DNA of 64,000 nt from Sphingomonas populi. GTDB lineage: Bacteria > Pseudomonadota > Alphaproteobacteria > Sphingomonadales > Sphingomonadaceae. Below the pieces are notes generated by a model, which did not search any database, was not told where the DNA came from, and was given only the letters and a program-made list of their open reading frames with translations. The stretch covers positions 51,935 through 115,934 of the forward strand of contig NZ_SGIS01000012.1 of the NCBI RefSeq assembly GCF_004208535.1, written 5' to 3'. Position 1 is the first letter of the stretch. Every line of letters begins with the position of its first letter. Shown in pieces: positions 33,389-42,017 of this stretch. The position numbers were made by a program, and so were the translations under genes.

Positions 33389-34693
33389 ATGGAAGGCGCC
33401 GTCTCTCTCAAGTCGGAAACGGCGTCTTCGGTTGCTTCGACAAACCGGACCCGGCGTCTCGTACTACTGATGCTGGGTCTGGTATCGATGTTCAACTACA
33501 TCGACCGCACCGTGCTCTCGATCCTGCAGGAACCGATCAAGCGCGAGCTCAAGTTGAGCGACACGCAACTGGGTCTGCTGACCGGCCTCGCGTTCGCGCT
33601 GTTCTATGCGACGCTGTCGCTACCGATCGCGCGGTTGGCCGACCGGCTCAACCGGCGCAACATCGTGTCGGCGTCGCTCGCGGTCTGGAGCGGGATGACC
33701 GCGCTGAGCGGACTTGCCACCGGCTTCGCGACGCTGGTGGCGTTCCGGGTCGGCGTCGCGCTCGGAGAGGCGGGGTCGGTGCCGGCATCGCACTCGATCA
33801 TCGCCGATTATTATCCGCCCGACAAACGCGTGACCGCGCTCGGCCTGTGGGGCCTGGCGCTACCGGCAGGGATCATGCTGGGCTATGCGTCCGGCGGATG
33901 GATCGCCGCGACGCTCGGCTGGCGTGCCGCGTTCGCGGTGATCGGCGGAGCGGGGCTGCTGCTCGCGCCTGTCGTGATGCTGCTGGTGCGCGAGCCGGTG
34001 CGCGGTGCCTTCAGCACGCACCAGCACGTTGCCGAGCCGATATCGCTCGGCACCGCCCTCGCCACGCTATGGAAGTTGCGGACCTATCGCTACATGCTTG
34101 CGGGAACGACGCTTCACGCCTTCGCGCAATATGCGATGATGAGCTGGACCGCCCCCTTCTACATGCGCGTGCATCACATGCCGCTGTCGGAAGTCGCCGC
34201 CTGGCTGGCGCTGATGAACGGCATCGGCGGCGGGGCCGGCATCTATCTGGGCGGGTGGCTGTCGGACACGGTAGCGCGGACCAGCCCGAGCGGGCGCGTC
34301 TGGGTCAGTGCGGTGGCGATGTTCCTCATGGTGCCGGCGGCACTCGTCCAGTTTCTCGTCCCCTCGCTAGGCGTGTCGCTGGGGTTCGGCTTCCTCTCAT
34401 CGATGTTGATGTTCTTCTACTACGGCCCGATCGTCGGCGTGCCGCAGTCGCTGGTCGCACCGCACATGCGGGCGCTGACATCGGCGGTGACGCTGCTCGT
34501 CTTCAACCTGTTCGGGCTTGGCCTCGGGCCGGCTGTCACCGGCATCATCAGCGACCGACTGGCCGCTGGCTACGGCATGCACGATACGTCGCTGCGTTAT
34601 GCACTGGCCGCCGTCCTGATCTTCTCGCTGGTGGGGGCGCTGAGCATCCTGCGTGCCAGCTGGTTCTATCGATTCGACATGCGCGAGGCCTGA
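33389..34693 (+). CDS. MFS transporter (spinster-like)
   Basis: The ATG at 33389 lies 3 bp after the receptor stop with GGAGG just upstream, giving 434 residues. Twelve hydrophobic segments are visible, with SMFNYIDRTVLSILQEPIK in helix 1, the MFS motif ARLADRLNRRNIV between helices 2 and 3, and GVALGEAGSVPASHSIIADY, typical of the spinster-type bacterial MFS family seen beside TonB receptors in catabolic clusters. Likely imports the substrate, or exports a product, across the inner membrane. Confidence 0.9.
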   Translation: MEGAVSLKSETASSVASTNRTRRLVLLMLGLVSMFNYIDRTVLSILQEPIKRELKLSDTQLGLLTGLAFALFYATLSLPIARLADRLNRRNIVSASLAVWSGMTALSGLATGFATLVAFRVGVALGEAGSVPASHSIIADYYPPDKRVTALGLWGLALPAGIMLGYASGGWIAATLGWRAAFAVIGGAGLLLAPVVMLLVREPVRGAFSTHQHVAEPISLGTALATLWKLRTYRYMLAGTTLHAFAQYAMMSWTAPFYMRVHHMPLSEVAAWLALMNGIGGGAGIYLGGWLSDTVARTSPSGRVWVSAVAMFLMVPAALVQFLVPSLGVSLGFGFLSSMLMFFYYGPIVGVPQSLVAPHMRALTSAVTLLVFNLFGLGLGPAVTGIISDRLAAGYGMHDTSLRYALAAVLIFSLVGALSILRASWFYRFDMREA

Positions 34694-34699
34694 CCCGCA

Positions 34700-36199
34700 A
34701 TGTCGCAGGTTTGCAGAGGCTTCCCGCCCACGAGCACGATACGGCGATCGCTACACTTGTGCATGGCAGCGGGGCTCGTGCTATCCGCGCCCGTTGCCGC
34801 CGGCCCGCTGGCCGACGCGACGAAGACGGAGCAGCTCTTCGCCAAACGCTCCACCGATCCCTACACGCTGGCGGTGCGCGCGACCGTCTGGGGGTATCCA
34901 TTGGTCCGCGCCGCACAGTTGCGGCAGAAGGCGACTCAACCGGACAATCCCTTCGCCTCGCGCCCGCAGACAGTAGCCACCGCCGCGCTCAACAGGCTGG
35001 GCCGCGCGCGACAGCTTGCTGACCCCGACACGCGCATCGGCGTGGCGCCGAACAACGACACTTTGTACGTGCTGGCGTTCCTGGACACCGAAGATGGCCC
35101 GTTTCTGCTCGATACGCCCGACTTCGGTGCGCGATATTACACGTTCCAGTTCGGTGAGGCAGACAGTTCGACTCACCATTCCTATGGACAGAGCTCGCAC
35201 GGCCACAAGCTGCCGCCCATTTTCATAGTCGGTCCAGCGTATCGCGGCGCGGCGCCCGAGGGCGCGCTCATGGTTCGGAGCGACCAGCGCTACTTGATGG
35301 TCGCCGGACGCATCTTGGTCGCCCGCGCGGAGGACTTGCCCGTTGTCCATCAGCTCGAAGATCGCATCGCGTTGAGTAAGTGGCTTGGCCCAGACCGGCT
35401 CGGCCCGACCACGGTGTCGCGGCAGCGCATTCTGGCGGGTGCGGGAGCGGACGTGCCAGAGGCGCTCAAGCCGCTCGCGGACCTCGGCACGGTGCTCCAG
35501 GATTGGCGGCCGACGCCCGAGGAAAGCCAGTTGCTGCAATCGTTCGAAGCGATCGGCCTGACGCGGCAGGACGGGTTTAACCTCGGCCGACTCAACACGT
35601 CGCAGCGTGCCGCGGTTGAAGCCGGGATCGTGGACGGGCTCAAAATCATCCGCGCCAAGACCCGCAACCTTGGTGCGATGGCGAACGGCTGGTCGACGAG
35701 CTATTCCGGCTCGACTTTCGGCAAGGACTATCTCCTGCGCGCGGCGGTGGCGATGGACCAGATCTACGTCGTGGACAAAGACGAGGCGCTTTACCCGGTC
35801 GCGCATGTCGATAGCGTCGGCGCGTCTTTGGACGGCAGGACTGCCTACACGATCTGCTTCGCCAAATCCGATCTACCGCCGGTCAACGCTTTCTGGTCGA
35901 TCACGCTGTATTACGCCAAGGGCTTTTTGGTGCCGAACAGCCTGAAACGCTATTCGATCGGGGATCGCACGCCCGGCATCGCTTACGGCAAAAACGGTTC
36001 GCTCAAGCTCTATGTCCAGAACGACGATCCCGGAGCGGGCAAGACGGCCAATTGGCTACCCGCGCCGAAGGAAGGCTTCATGCTTATGATGCGGCTCTAT
36101 CGGCCCAAGGCGAGCGCGATGACCGGACAGTGGCATCCGCCCGCAATCAAGCGGACAGTCGCAAGTTCGACAACCACCGACGCCTGCTCCGCTCAGTAG
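34700..36199 (+). CDS. DUF1254/DUF1214 domain-containing exported protein, copy 1
   Basis: The 499-aa product has a signal peptide (LCMAAGLVLSAPVAAGPLA), a DUF1254 half with RVAPNNDTLYVLAFLD-like GVAPNNDTLYVLAFLD and FDGARYYTFQ-like FGARYYTFQFGEAD, and a DUF1214 half with NAFWSITLYYAKGFLVPN and WLPAPKEGFMLMMRLYRP. Function is not established for the family. It occurs often in degradation gene clusters and is exported. It is the last gene of the rightward operon starting at 28720 and converges on the minus operon 9 bp away. Paralogue of 47947-49383. Confidence 0.85.
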   Translation: MSQVCRGFPPTSTIRRSLHLCMAAGLVLSAPVAAGPLADATKTEQLFAKRSTDPYTLAVRATVWGYPLVRAAQLRQKATQPDNPFASRPQTVATAALNRLGRARQLADPDTRIGVAPNNDTLYVLAFLDTEDGPFLLDTPDFGARYYTFQFGEADSSTHHSYGQSSHGHKLPPIFIVGPAYRGAAPEGALMVRSDQRYLMVAGRILVARAEDLPVVHQLEDRIALSKWLGPDRLGPTTVSRQRILAGAGADVPEALKPLADLGTVLQDWRPTPEESQLLQSFEAIGLTRQDGFNLGRLNTSQRAAVEAGIVDGLKIIRAKTRNLGAMANGWSTSYSGSTFGKDYLLRAAVAMDQIYVVDKDEALYPVAHVDSVGASLDGRTAYTICFAKSDLPPVNAFWSITLYYAKGFLVPNSLKRYSIGDRTPGIAYGKNGSLKLYVQNDDPGAGKTANWLPAPKEGFMLMMRLYRPKASAMTGQWHPPAIKRTVASSTTTDACSAQ

Positions 36200-36208
36200 A
36201 TCGCACGC

Positions 36209-37210
36209 TCAGGCGGCGAGCGCCATCCGCGCCGCCGCGCCACCGCCGTAAAGCCGCGACAGCAGCAGCACGCGGCGCAATCCTCGGCCGACCGCGAGTT
36301 CGTCGGTCACGCCCATGCCGCCATGAAGCTGCACGACATCCTCCGCCAGCCGCAGCGCCGCATCCAGGACATACGCCTTGGCTTCGGTCACGGCCCGCCC
36401 TCGCGCGTCATCGCCGGCGAGCGCGGCGCGGAGCATCATCGAACGCGATTGTTCCAGCACGGTATAGAGCCGCGCACAGCGATGCTGGATCGCCTGAAAG
36501 CTACCGATCGGCTTGCCAAACTGCTTGCGCTGGCGAACATAGTCGATCGCGAGATCGAGCAACGTGCCCATCGCACCTACCAGTTCCGCCACGATTGCAA
36601 GTTCGGCCATCGTGACGGCGACGCTCAAATCGGCCTCGGCGATGTCGAGCGGGACGCAGCGGGCGCCGTCGAAGCGAAGGTCGGCCGCGATGCTGCCATC
36701 GACCATCCGCACCGCCGATCGCGCGACGCCTGAGGCGTCCGCCTCGACCAGAGCGGCACCCCCCGTCTCCAGCGCCACGACGAACGCCGACGCCGCCATT
36801 CCGCCCGGAACGATGCCACTTGCGCCGGAAAGCACGCCCGCTTCTTCCCTCCCCCCGCGTGCGAAGGCGAGCACGGCGTCGCCCTGCGCGAGCGGCTCAC
36901 CCCACCGCGCGCCGGCGTCGCCGCTGCGCGCGATCACCTGACCGCACAGGACAACGCTGTCCGCGAGTGGGGTGATTGCCAGCGCGCGGCCGAGTTCTTC
37001 GGCGACGATCATCACCTCCATCGCGCCGCCGCCCATGCCCCCGGCGGACTCCGGAAGCAGCAAGGCGAACAGACCGAGTTCGCCAAGCGCGCGCCAGTCC
37101 TTCGCCGGCATCGGCCCGTTCGCCATGCTGGTCGCGTCATAACGATCGGCGAGGAAACGCCGCACCATATCGCGGACCATCACCTGCTCGTCGCTTGGCG
37201 CGATGTTCAT
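36209..37210 (-). CDS. Acyl-CoA dehydrogenase-like subunit (short form)
   Basis: A 333-aa protein with ACAD ends, such as SDEQVMVRDMVRRFLADRYD at the N-terminus and IDYVRQRKQFGKPIGSFQAI and VVQLHGGMGVTDE at the C-terminus. The middle beta-domain is short and lacks the usual M-T-E-P flavin motif. This resembles one half of the heteromeric ACADs (FadE28/FadE29 type) in steroid side-chain degradation. The longer ACAD two genes upstream (38409-39587) would be the natural partner. It begins 2 bp before the thiolase stop on the same strand and is the last gene of the minus operon from 41153. Confidence 0.82.
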   Translation of the reverse strand: MNIAPSDEQVMVRDMVRRFLADRYDATSMANGPMPAKDWRALGELGLFALLLPESAGGMGGGAMEVMIVAEELGRALAITPLADSVVLCGQVIARSGDAGARWGEPLAQGDAVLAFARGGREEAGVLSGASGIVPGGMAASAFVVALETGGAALVEADASGVARSAVRMVDGSIAADLRFDGARCVPLDIAEADLSVAVTMAELAIVAELVGAMGTLLDLAIDYVRQRKQFGKPIGSFQAIQHRCARLYTVLEQSRSMMLRAALAGDDARGRAVTEAKAYVLDAALRLAEDVVQLHGGMGVTDELAVGRGLRRVLLLSRLYGGGAAARMALAA

Positions 37211-37212
37211 CG

Positions 37213-38388
37213 TCAGAGCACCTCGATGATCGAAGCGTTAGCAATGCCGCCGCCTTCGCACATCGTCTGAAGGCCGTAGCGGCCGCCGCGTGCCTTCAGC
37301 GCGTGGATCAGCGTCGCCATCAACTTGGTGCCGGTCGCGCCGAGCGGGTGACCGAGCGCGATCGCGCCGCCATTGACGTTGAGCTTCGCCGGATCGGCGC
37401 CGAGCGCCTTGGCCCACGCCATCGGGATCGAGGCGAAGGCTTCGTTGACCTCGAACAGATCGATGTCGGCCATCGACAGCCCCGCCCGTTCCAACACGCG
37501 GCGCGTGGCGGGGATCGGCTCTTCGAGCATAATGACCGGATCGCCCGCCGTCACCGCGAGATTAACGATGCGGGCGATCGGTGTGAGGCCGTGCGCCTTG
37601 ACCGCGGCTTCGGATGCAACGAGCACGCCGCTCGCGCCATCGCAGATCTGGCTGGCGGTCGCCGCGCTCAATGTGCCGCTCTCGCTCAGCAGCTTGACCG
37701 AACCGATCGATTCCAACGACGCATCGCCGCGAATGCCTTCGTCGCGGTCGTGCGTGACCGTCTGGCCATCGGGCGTGACGACCGCGAGCGGCACGATCTC
37801 CGCAGCGAACGCGCCGGCGGCGGTGGCGGCAGCGGCCTTCTGGTGGCTTTGCAGCGCGAAACGATCATGATCCTCGCGGCTGAAGCCGTATTTGTCGGCG
37901 ATCATCTGCGCGCCGACGAACTGGTTGAATCCCTCGACTCCGTACCGCTTCTGGATCGATTCCGCGAACGGGTTGGCGCCGATCCCGCCCGCCTTGGCAA
38001 GCGTGATCGGCGAACCCATCGGCACCCGCGTCATGCTCTCCACGCCACCGGCGATCACGATGTCCTGCATGCCCGACATCACCGCCTGCGCCGCGAAGTG
38101 TAGCGCTTGCTGCGACGATCCGCATTGGCGGTCGATCGTCACCGCCGGGACGCTGTCGGGCAGCTTCGACGCCAGCACGACATTGCGCCCGAGCGCGAAG
38201 GTCTGCTCGCCGATCTGGCTCACGCAGCCGATGATGACGTCGTCGATCGCCGCCGGGTCCAGCCCTATGTCGGCGACGAGGGCATCGAGCACGGCGGCGC
38301 CGAGATCTGCCGGGTGCCAGGCGGCAAGGCGGCCATTGCGACGGCCGCCAGCGGTACGACGCGCGGAAACGATATAGGCTTCAGGCAT
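37213..38388 (-). CDS. Acetyl-CoA C-acyltransferase (thiolase)
   Basis: From the ATG at 38388 the protein has 391 residues, the normal thiolase length; the open frame upstream overlaps the ACAD gene and is not used. The nucleophile is in VTIDRQCGSSQQALHFAAQA. The second half has NVNGGAIALGHPLGATG with the catalytic His, and MCEGGGIANASI supplies the second Cys. It cleaves 3-ketoacyl-CoA to release acetyl- or propionyl-CoA. It lies 20 bp after the ACAD and 2 bp before the short ACAD. Confidence 0.93.
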   Translation of the reverse strand: MPEAYIVSARRTAGGRRNGRLAAWHPADLGAAVLDALVADIGLDPAAIDDVIIGCVSQIGEQTFALGRNVVLASKLPDSVPAVTIDRQCGSSQQALHFAAQAVMSGMQDIVIAGGVESMTRVPMGSPITLAKAGGIGANPFAESIQKRYGVEGFNQFVGAQMIADKYGFSREDHDRFALQSHQKAAAATAAGAFAAEIVPLAVVTPDGQTVTHDRDEGIRGDASLESIGSVKLLSESGTLSAATASQICDGASGVLVASEAAVKAHGLTPIARIVNLAVTAGDPVIMLEEPIPATRRVLERAGLSMADIDLFEVNEAFASIPMAWAKALGADPAKLNVNGGAIALGHPLGATGTKLMATLIHALKARGGRYGLQTMCEGGGIANASIIEVL

Positions 38389-38408
38389 GGAGTACGTCCT
38401 TTTGTCTG

Positions 38409-39587
38409 TCACAGGCCGAGCGCGGCCTTGGCGATGATGGAAAGCTGGATTTCGCTGGTGCCGCCGAAGATCGACCAGGCGCGCGCGTTGAGGTAGCGGG
38501 CGGCCGCGACCTGCGCCTCCGCCGAGTGGATCGGTGGGGGGACGTCCGAACCATAGAAGGGCCGTTCGAGCGGAAGCTGGAGACCGGCAAGGCCGAACGC
38601 ATCGACCGCAAGCGTTTCGATGCCCTGGCGGATTTTCGAGGCGATCAGCTTGGTAGTGAGGCTGCGCGGGTCGGGCGCGGCGCCGGCATCGATCTCGATC
38701 AAAGTCCTCAGCTCGGTCATTTCGAGCGCCTGCGCTTCCAACCGCAGACGCAGCGCGCGGTCGGCGCGTTCGCCGACGAGCGGCCCCGCCGCCTCGGCCA
38801 GTCGCCGGAGGTCGGCGAGCAATTGCGGCGCGAACGACGAGCCGCCGCGCTCGTTCTCGAGCAGGAACTTGGCGATCGACCACCCCTGCCCTTCCTCGCC
38901 GACGCGGTTCGCGACCGGTACGCGCACCTCGTCCAGAAACACTTCGTTCAGCTCGTGATCGCCCGATGCGCTGAGAATCGGCCGAACCGTTACGCCAGGC
39001 GCGGCCATGTCGATCAGCAGGAAGCTGATCCCCTGCTGCGGCTTGACGTCGGGATCGGTGCGCACCAGCGCGAACAGCCGGTTGGCGAACTGTGCCTGCG
39101 TGGTCCAGATCTTGTGGCCGGACACGATATAGTCGTCATCAGCGCGCACGGCGCGGGTACGGAGGCTGGCGAGATCGGACCCCGACCCCGGTTCGGAGAA
39201 ACCTTGTGCCCAGACGTGCTCGCCGCTGCGGAGCGCCGGCAGATACTCCGCCCGCTGCGCGTCGCTGCCGAAGGTGTAGAGCACCGGTCCGACCAGCTTG
39301 AGCCCCATGCCCGGCAGCACGGGCGCGCCCGCTTCGGCACACTCCTTCTCGAAGATCCAGCGCTGGATGCGCGTCCAGCCGGGGCCGCCCGCCGCCGCCG
39401 GCCAATGATAGACCAGCCAACCCTTGGCCTCGAGGATCGCCTGCCATGCGCGCGCGATATCCGGCTCGGCGAACACGCCCGAGGTCAGTGCGGCGCCACG
39501 CCGGAGTTCGGGCGATAGCGCGTCCGCGAGGAAGGCGCGCACCTCGCCGCGGAACGCTCGCTCGGCGTCGGTCAAAGCCAGATCCAT
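38409..39587 (-). CDS. Acyl-CoA dehydrogenase
   Basis: The ATG at 39587 gives 392 residues (MDLALTDAERAFRGEVRAFL), the proper family length; a longer frame upstream overlaps the thiolase-like gene. The flavin/substrate region reads GFSEPGSGSDLASLRTRAV and GHKIWTTQAQFA, followed by NEVFLDEVRVPVANRVGEEG. The C-terminus has AWSIFGGTSEIQLSIIAK. It is of the FadE type found in sterol and terpenoid catabolism, where it forms heterotetramers with a shorter ACAD subunit. It starts 4 bp before the stop of the Ltp2-like gene. Confidence 0.88.
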   Translation of the reverse strand: MDLALTDAERAFRGEVRAFLADALSPELRRGAALTSGVFAEPDIARAWQAILEAKGWLVYHWPAAAGGPGWTRIQRWIFEKECAEAGAPVLPGMGLKLVGPVLYTFGSDAQRAEYLPALRSGEHVWAQGFSEPGSGSDLASLRTRAVRADDDYIVSGHKIWTTQAQFANRLFALVRTDPDVKPQQGISFLLIDMAAPGVTVRPILSASGDHELNEVFLDEVRVPVANRVGEEGQGWSIAKFLLENERGGSSFAPQLLADLRRLAEAAGPLVGERADRALRLRLEAQALEMTELRTLIEIDAGAAPDPRSLTTKLIASKIRQGIETLAVDAFGLAGLQLPLERPFYGSDVPPPIHSAEAQVAAARYLNARAWSIFGGTSEIQLSIIAKAALGL

Positions 39588-39591
39588 CACC

Positions 39592-40740
39592 TCACCTCTC
39601 GACGATCGCGACCGCAGACACGCCGGGCGCTCCATAGACGTGGCTGTAGCCGAGCCTCGGATTGCCCGGCGCCTGCCGCCGCCCGGCGCGCCCGGTGAGT
39701 TGGACGAAATTCTCATAAACCTGCCGCAAGCCCGAGGCTCCGATCGGCTCGCCACAGGCGAGGCAACCGCCATCAGTGTTGACCGGCAACGTCCCGTCGA
39801 TCCGGGTACGGCCTTCCGCGATCCAGGCGGTCTGCTCGCCGTCGGCGCAGAACCCGTTCTCGGCCATGTGCATGATTTCGGCGCCGGTTTCGGTATCCTG
39901 AAGCTGCGCGATGTCGATGTCTTCGGGACCGACACCCGCCATGTCATAGGCGGCACGCGAGGCGATCGTGGTCGGCGAGCCGCCGCGTTCGAGATCGAGC
40001 GCTGGCGAGAACACCTCGAACGATCCAGGCGGCCGCGTCCGCACCGCCGCCGCGCGCAGCCGCACGCTTGGCAAGCCCAGCTCCCGCGCCCGCTTCCCAC
40101 TCGCTAGGACGAGCGCCACCGCACCCTCTCCGGGCGAGCAGAACATGAATTTTGTCAGCGGGTCGCTTACCATCTGCGAGGAGAGGATCGTATCGATATC
40201 AACCGCCTCACGCCGCCAGGCGTGATCCGCAAGCACACCGTTCGCGAACGCCTTTTCCGCGACCGCGCCGAGCGTGCGCGGCGTGATGCCATAGGTCGCC
40301 ATGTAGCGCTGGATCTTCATGGCAAAGAATTGGGTGGTGAGCATCAGCCCGGTCTCCCCATACCAGTCGGGCAGCCCCCAGTCGGCCGGCAGCGGCGAGA
40401 ACGAGCCACGCGGATGCTTATCGAAACCCACCGCGATGCCGAGATCGAACTCGCCCGATTTGATCGTGCTGTATGCTCCGAACATCGCCGAGCCGCCGGT
40501 CGCACAGCCATTGGCGACGTTGATGAACGGCAGCCCGGTCAAGCCGAGTTCGGACACCATCGTATCGGCATTGCCCGCCGAATCCGAACCGCCGAACGCG
40601 AAGCGGATGTCGCTCCAGCCAAGGCCGGTTTGCGCCAGCGCCTGACGAACCGCGTAAACGCCCTGCTGAAGCCCGCTCAGCCCCGGCGTGCGGCCGAAGG
40701 GGTGGATGCCGGCGCCGATGATAAAGACATCGCTCATCAC
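39592..40740 (-). CDS. Thiolase-fold lipid-transfer protein (Ltp2/SCP-x-like)
   Basis: A 382-aa thiolase-superfamily protein with IGAGIHPFGRTPGLS at the start, NVANGCATGGSAMFGAYSTI carrying the nucleophile-position Cys, CSPGEGAVALVLASG, and GGCLACGEPIGASGLRQVYE. In the last motif the usual His of G-H-P is a Glu. This is the pattern of the non-thiolytic branch that works with DUF35 proteins, including Ltp2 retro-aldolases of steroid side-chain breakdown. Its DUF35 partner is the next gene upstream, overlapping by 4 bp. A C-C cleaving aldolase role is likely but inferred. Confidence 0.82.
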   Translation of the reverse strand: MMSDVFIIGAGIHPFGRTPGLSGLQQGVYAVRQALAQTGLGWSDIRFAFGGSDSAGNADTMVSELGLTGLPFINVANGCATGGSAMFGAYSTIKSGEFDLGIAVGFDKHPRGSFSPLPADWGLPDWYGETGLMLTTQFFAMKIQRYMATYGITPRTLGAVAEKAFANGVLADHAWRREAVDIDTILSSQMVSDPLTKFMFCSPGEGAVALVLASGKRARELGLPSVRLRAAAVRTRPPGSFEVFSPALDLERGGSPTTIASRAAYDMAGVGPEDIDIAQLQDTETGAEIMHMAENGFCADGEQTAWIAEGRTRIDGTLPVNTDGGCLACGEPIGASGLRQVYENFVQLTGRAGRRQAPGNPRLGYSHVYGAPGVSAVAIVER

Positions 40741-41153
40741 CTTGCCTCCTCGACCGGCGCGAAGGCGAAGCTGGTACGCACCACACCGCTTGCCAGCGTG
40801 AACGGGTGCGGGACGAGCCGCATCGGCATATCGATCCGCAAGTCATCGAAACCCACGTCGACCAGCCGCGATTCGACGATCAACGCACCGTCGAGCTGCA
40901 CATAGCCGACCGCATAGGGTTCGAATGCGTCCGGCCCCGCATAAGGCGGGGATTTCGGCCGGAAGCGCTGCACCGTCCAGGACCACAGCCGCCCCTCGGG
41001 CGGGAGCAGGACGGAGTCGTAACGGTCATCGCTATCGGGTCTGGCTGGGAAAATCGTCCGGCCGCTGGCGCGGTCACGCGATGCGATCAGATGGTAGGCG
41101 CCGTCGACTTCGACGAGCAGATTGGCGGCGATGATCGGCGCGAGCGTGGGCAT
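40737..41153 (-). CDS. DUF35 OB-fold protein, partner of the Ltp2-like thiolase
   Basis: A 138-aa protein with LLPPEGRLWSWTVQRFRPKS, PYAVGYVQLDGALIVESRL and PMRLVPHPFTLASGVVRTSF, the OB-fold half of DUF35/ChsH2-type proteins. The N-terminal zinc-ribbon portion is present in length (SRDRASGRTIFPAR), but all four Cys are missing, so no zinc can bind. Partners of this kind activate Ltp2-like aldolases or acyl-CoA enzymes. First gene of the minus operon 41153-36209, with an operator just upstream at 41183. Confidence 0.8.
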   Translation of the reverse strand: MPTLAPIIAANLLVEVDGAYHLIASRDRASGRTIFPARPDSDDRYDSVLLPPEGRLWSWTVQRFRPKSPPYAGPDAFEPYAVGYVQLDGALIVESRLVDVGFDDLRIDMPMRLVPHPFTLASGVVRTSFAFAPVEEAR

Positions 41154-41182
41154 CTGGTCTCTCCTGCCCGCCTTGTAGCGCC

Positions 41183-41196
41183 CGACCGGACGGTCG
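41183..41196. promoter_or_regulatory. Operator site 4 (CGACCG-GA-CGGTCG)
   Basis: Perfect palindrome, extended to CCGACCG-GA-CGGTCGG (41182-41197), 30 bp before the start of the DUF35 gene and in the gap after the LuxR stop. It should control the 41153-36209 operon. Confidence 0.7.
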
Positions 41197-41219
41197 GCTT
41201 CTGACCAATGCGACAGCGG

Positions 41220-42014
41220 CTAGCGGATCATCCCGAGAAAGCCGAGCTGTGCGGCCTTGAACAGCGTCTGGTCGCGGTTGACCGCATCGAGCTTGAGCGA
41301 GGCGGCGCGGATGTGGAACCGCACCGTCGTGCGTTGCAGCCCCAGGATGAGCCCGATCTCATCATTGGTCTTGCCGGCCGCCGCCCAGCGCAGGCACTCG
41401 ACCTCGCGCTTGGTGAGCGACACGCCGGCCATGTCTTGGCGCACGCGCGCGGTGATCTTGACATAGCTCTGGATGAAGGCGCGCGCGAGCACGGCGAGCG
41501 CATCGACGGCGCTCGCATAGGGGCCAGACAGATCCTCTCGCTGCGGATCGGGAGACAGGAAACTGGCCGCGCCGATCTGACCGAACGGCAAATGGATCGG
41601 AACAACCAACGCCGCCGATGTCATCGCGCGCGCGCGGAAATCGGACAGGTCGATCGCATCGAGCAGCGGATTGGCAATGCGCGTGTGGAAGCCGCGCGCG
41701 TTGCACCAGAACGGCTCCGCTTCGACCCGGCACGCGTGGACGAGCGGCGATGACAGCGCCAATTGCGGGGCCTCCCACCAGCGCCCCTCGCCTTCGCGGA
41801 AGCCGAACACCTCGCTGGCGAGGATCGCACCGTCGCCGTCGCGCATCGGCTCGCGCACCGCGATGTTGTGCGATACCGCCGTTCGCAGCCCGCACATCTT
41901 CGCGACTCTGTCCCGAAGCGCCTCGGCCGCCGAACGGATGTCCGCCGGCTCCGTGAAACGCACCGCCGCCACATCTTCCGGGGACGGCATATGCTGGTGG
42001 ACGGAGACGATCAC
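41220..42014 (-). CDS. LuxR family regulator with autoinducer-binding-like domain
   Basis: The 264-aa protein has an N-terminal sensor region like PF03472 (PLLDAIDLSDFRARAMTSAA, HLPFGQIGAASFLSPD) and a C-terminal LuxR-type HTH: SLTKREVECLRWAAAGKTND followed by EIGLILGLQRTTVRFHIRAA. No luxI-type synthase is visible in the window, so it would be a solo. It may sense the substrate, a CoA-free intermediate or a foreign signal. It lies 3 bp after the TetR stop and is probably co-transcribed with it. Confidence 0.82.
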   Translation of the reverse strand: MIVSVHQHMPSPEDVAAVRFTEPADIRSAAEALRDRVAKMCGLRTAVSHNIAVREPMRDGDGAILASEVFGFREGEGRWWEAPQLALSSPLVHACRVEAEPFWCNARGFHTRIANPLLDAIDLSDFRARAMTSAALVVPIHLPFGQIGAASFLSPDPQREDLSGPYASAVDALAVLARAFIQSYVKITARVRQDMAGVSLTKREVECLRWAAAGKTNDEIGLILGLQRTTVRFHIRAASLKLDAVNRDQTLFKAAQLGFLGMIR

Positions 42015-42017
42015 GGC

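Noticed and set aside
36976..38103. Plus-strand frame of 375 codons across the short ACAD and thiolase genes
   Set aside because: It spans two real minus-strand genes and their junction and has no protein-like motif.
38389..38883. N-terminal extension of the thiolase frame
   Set aside because: The extra residues overlap the upstream dehydrogenase gene and the thiolase fold begins at the ATG at 38388.
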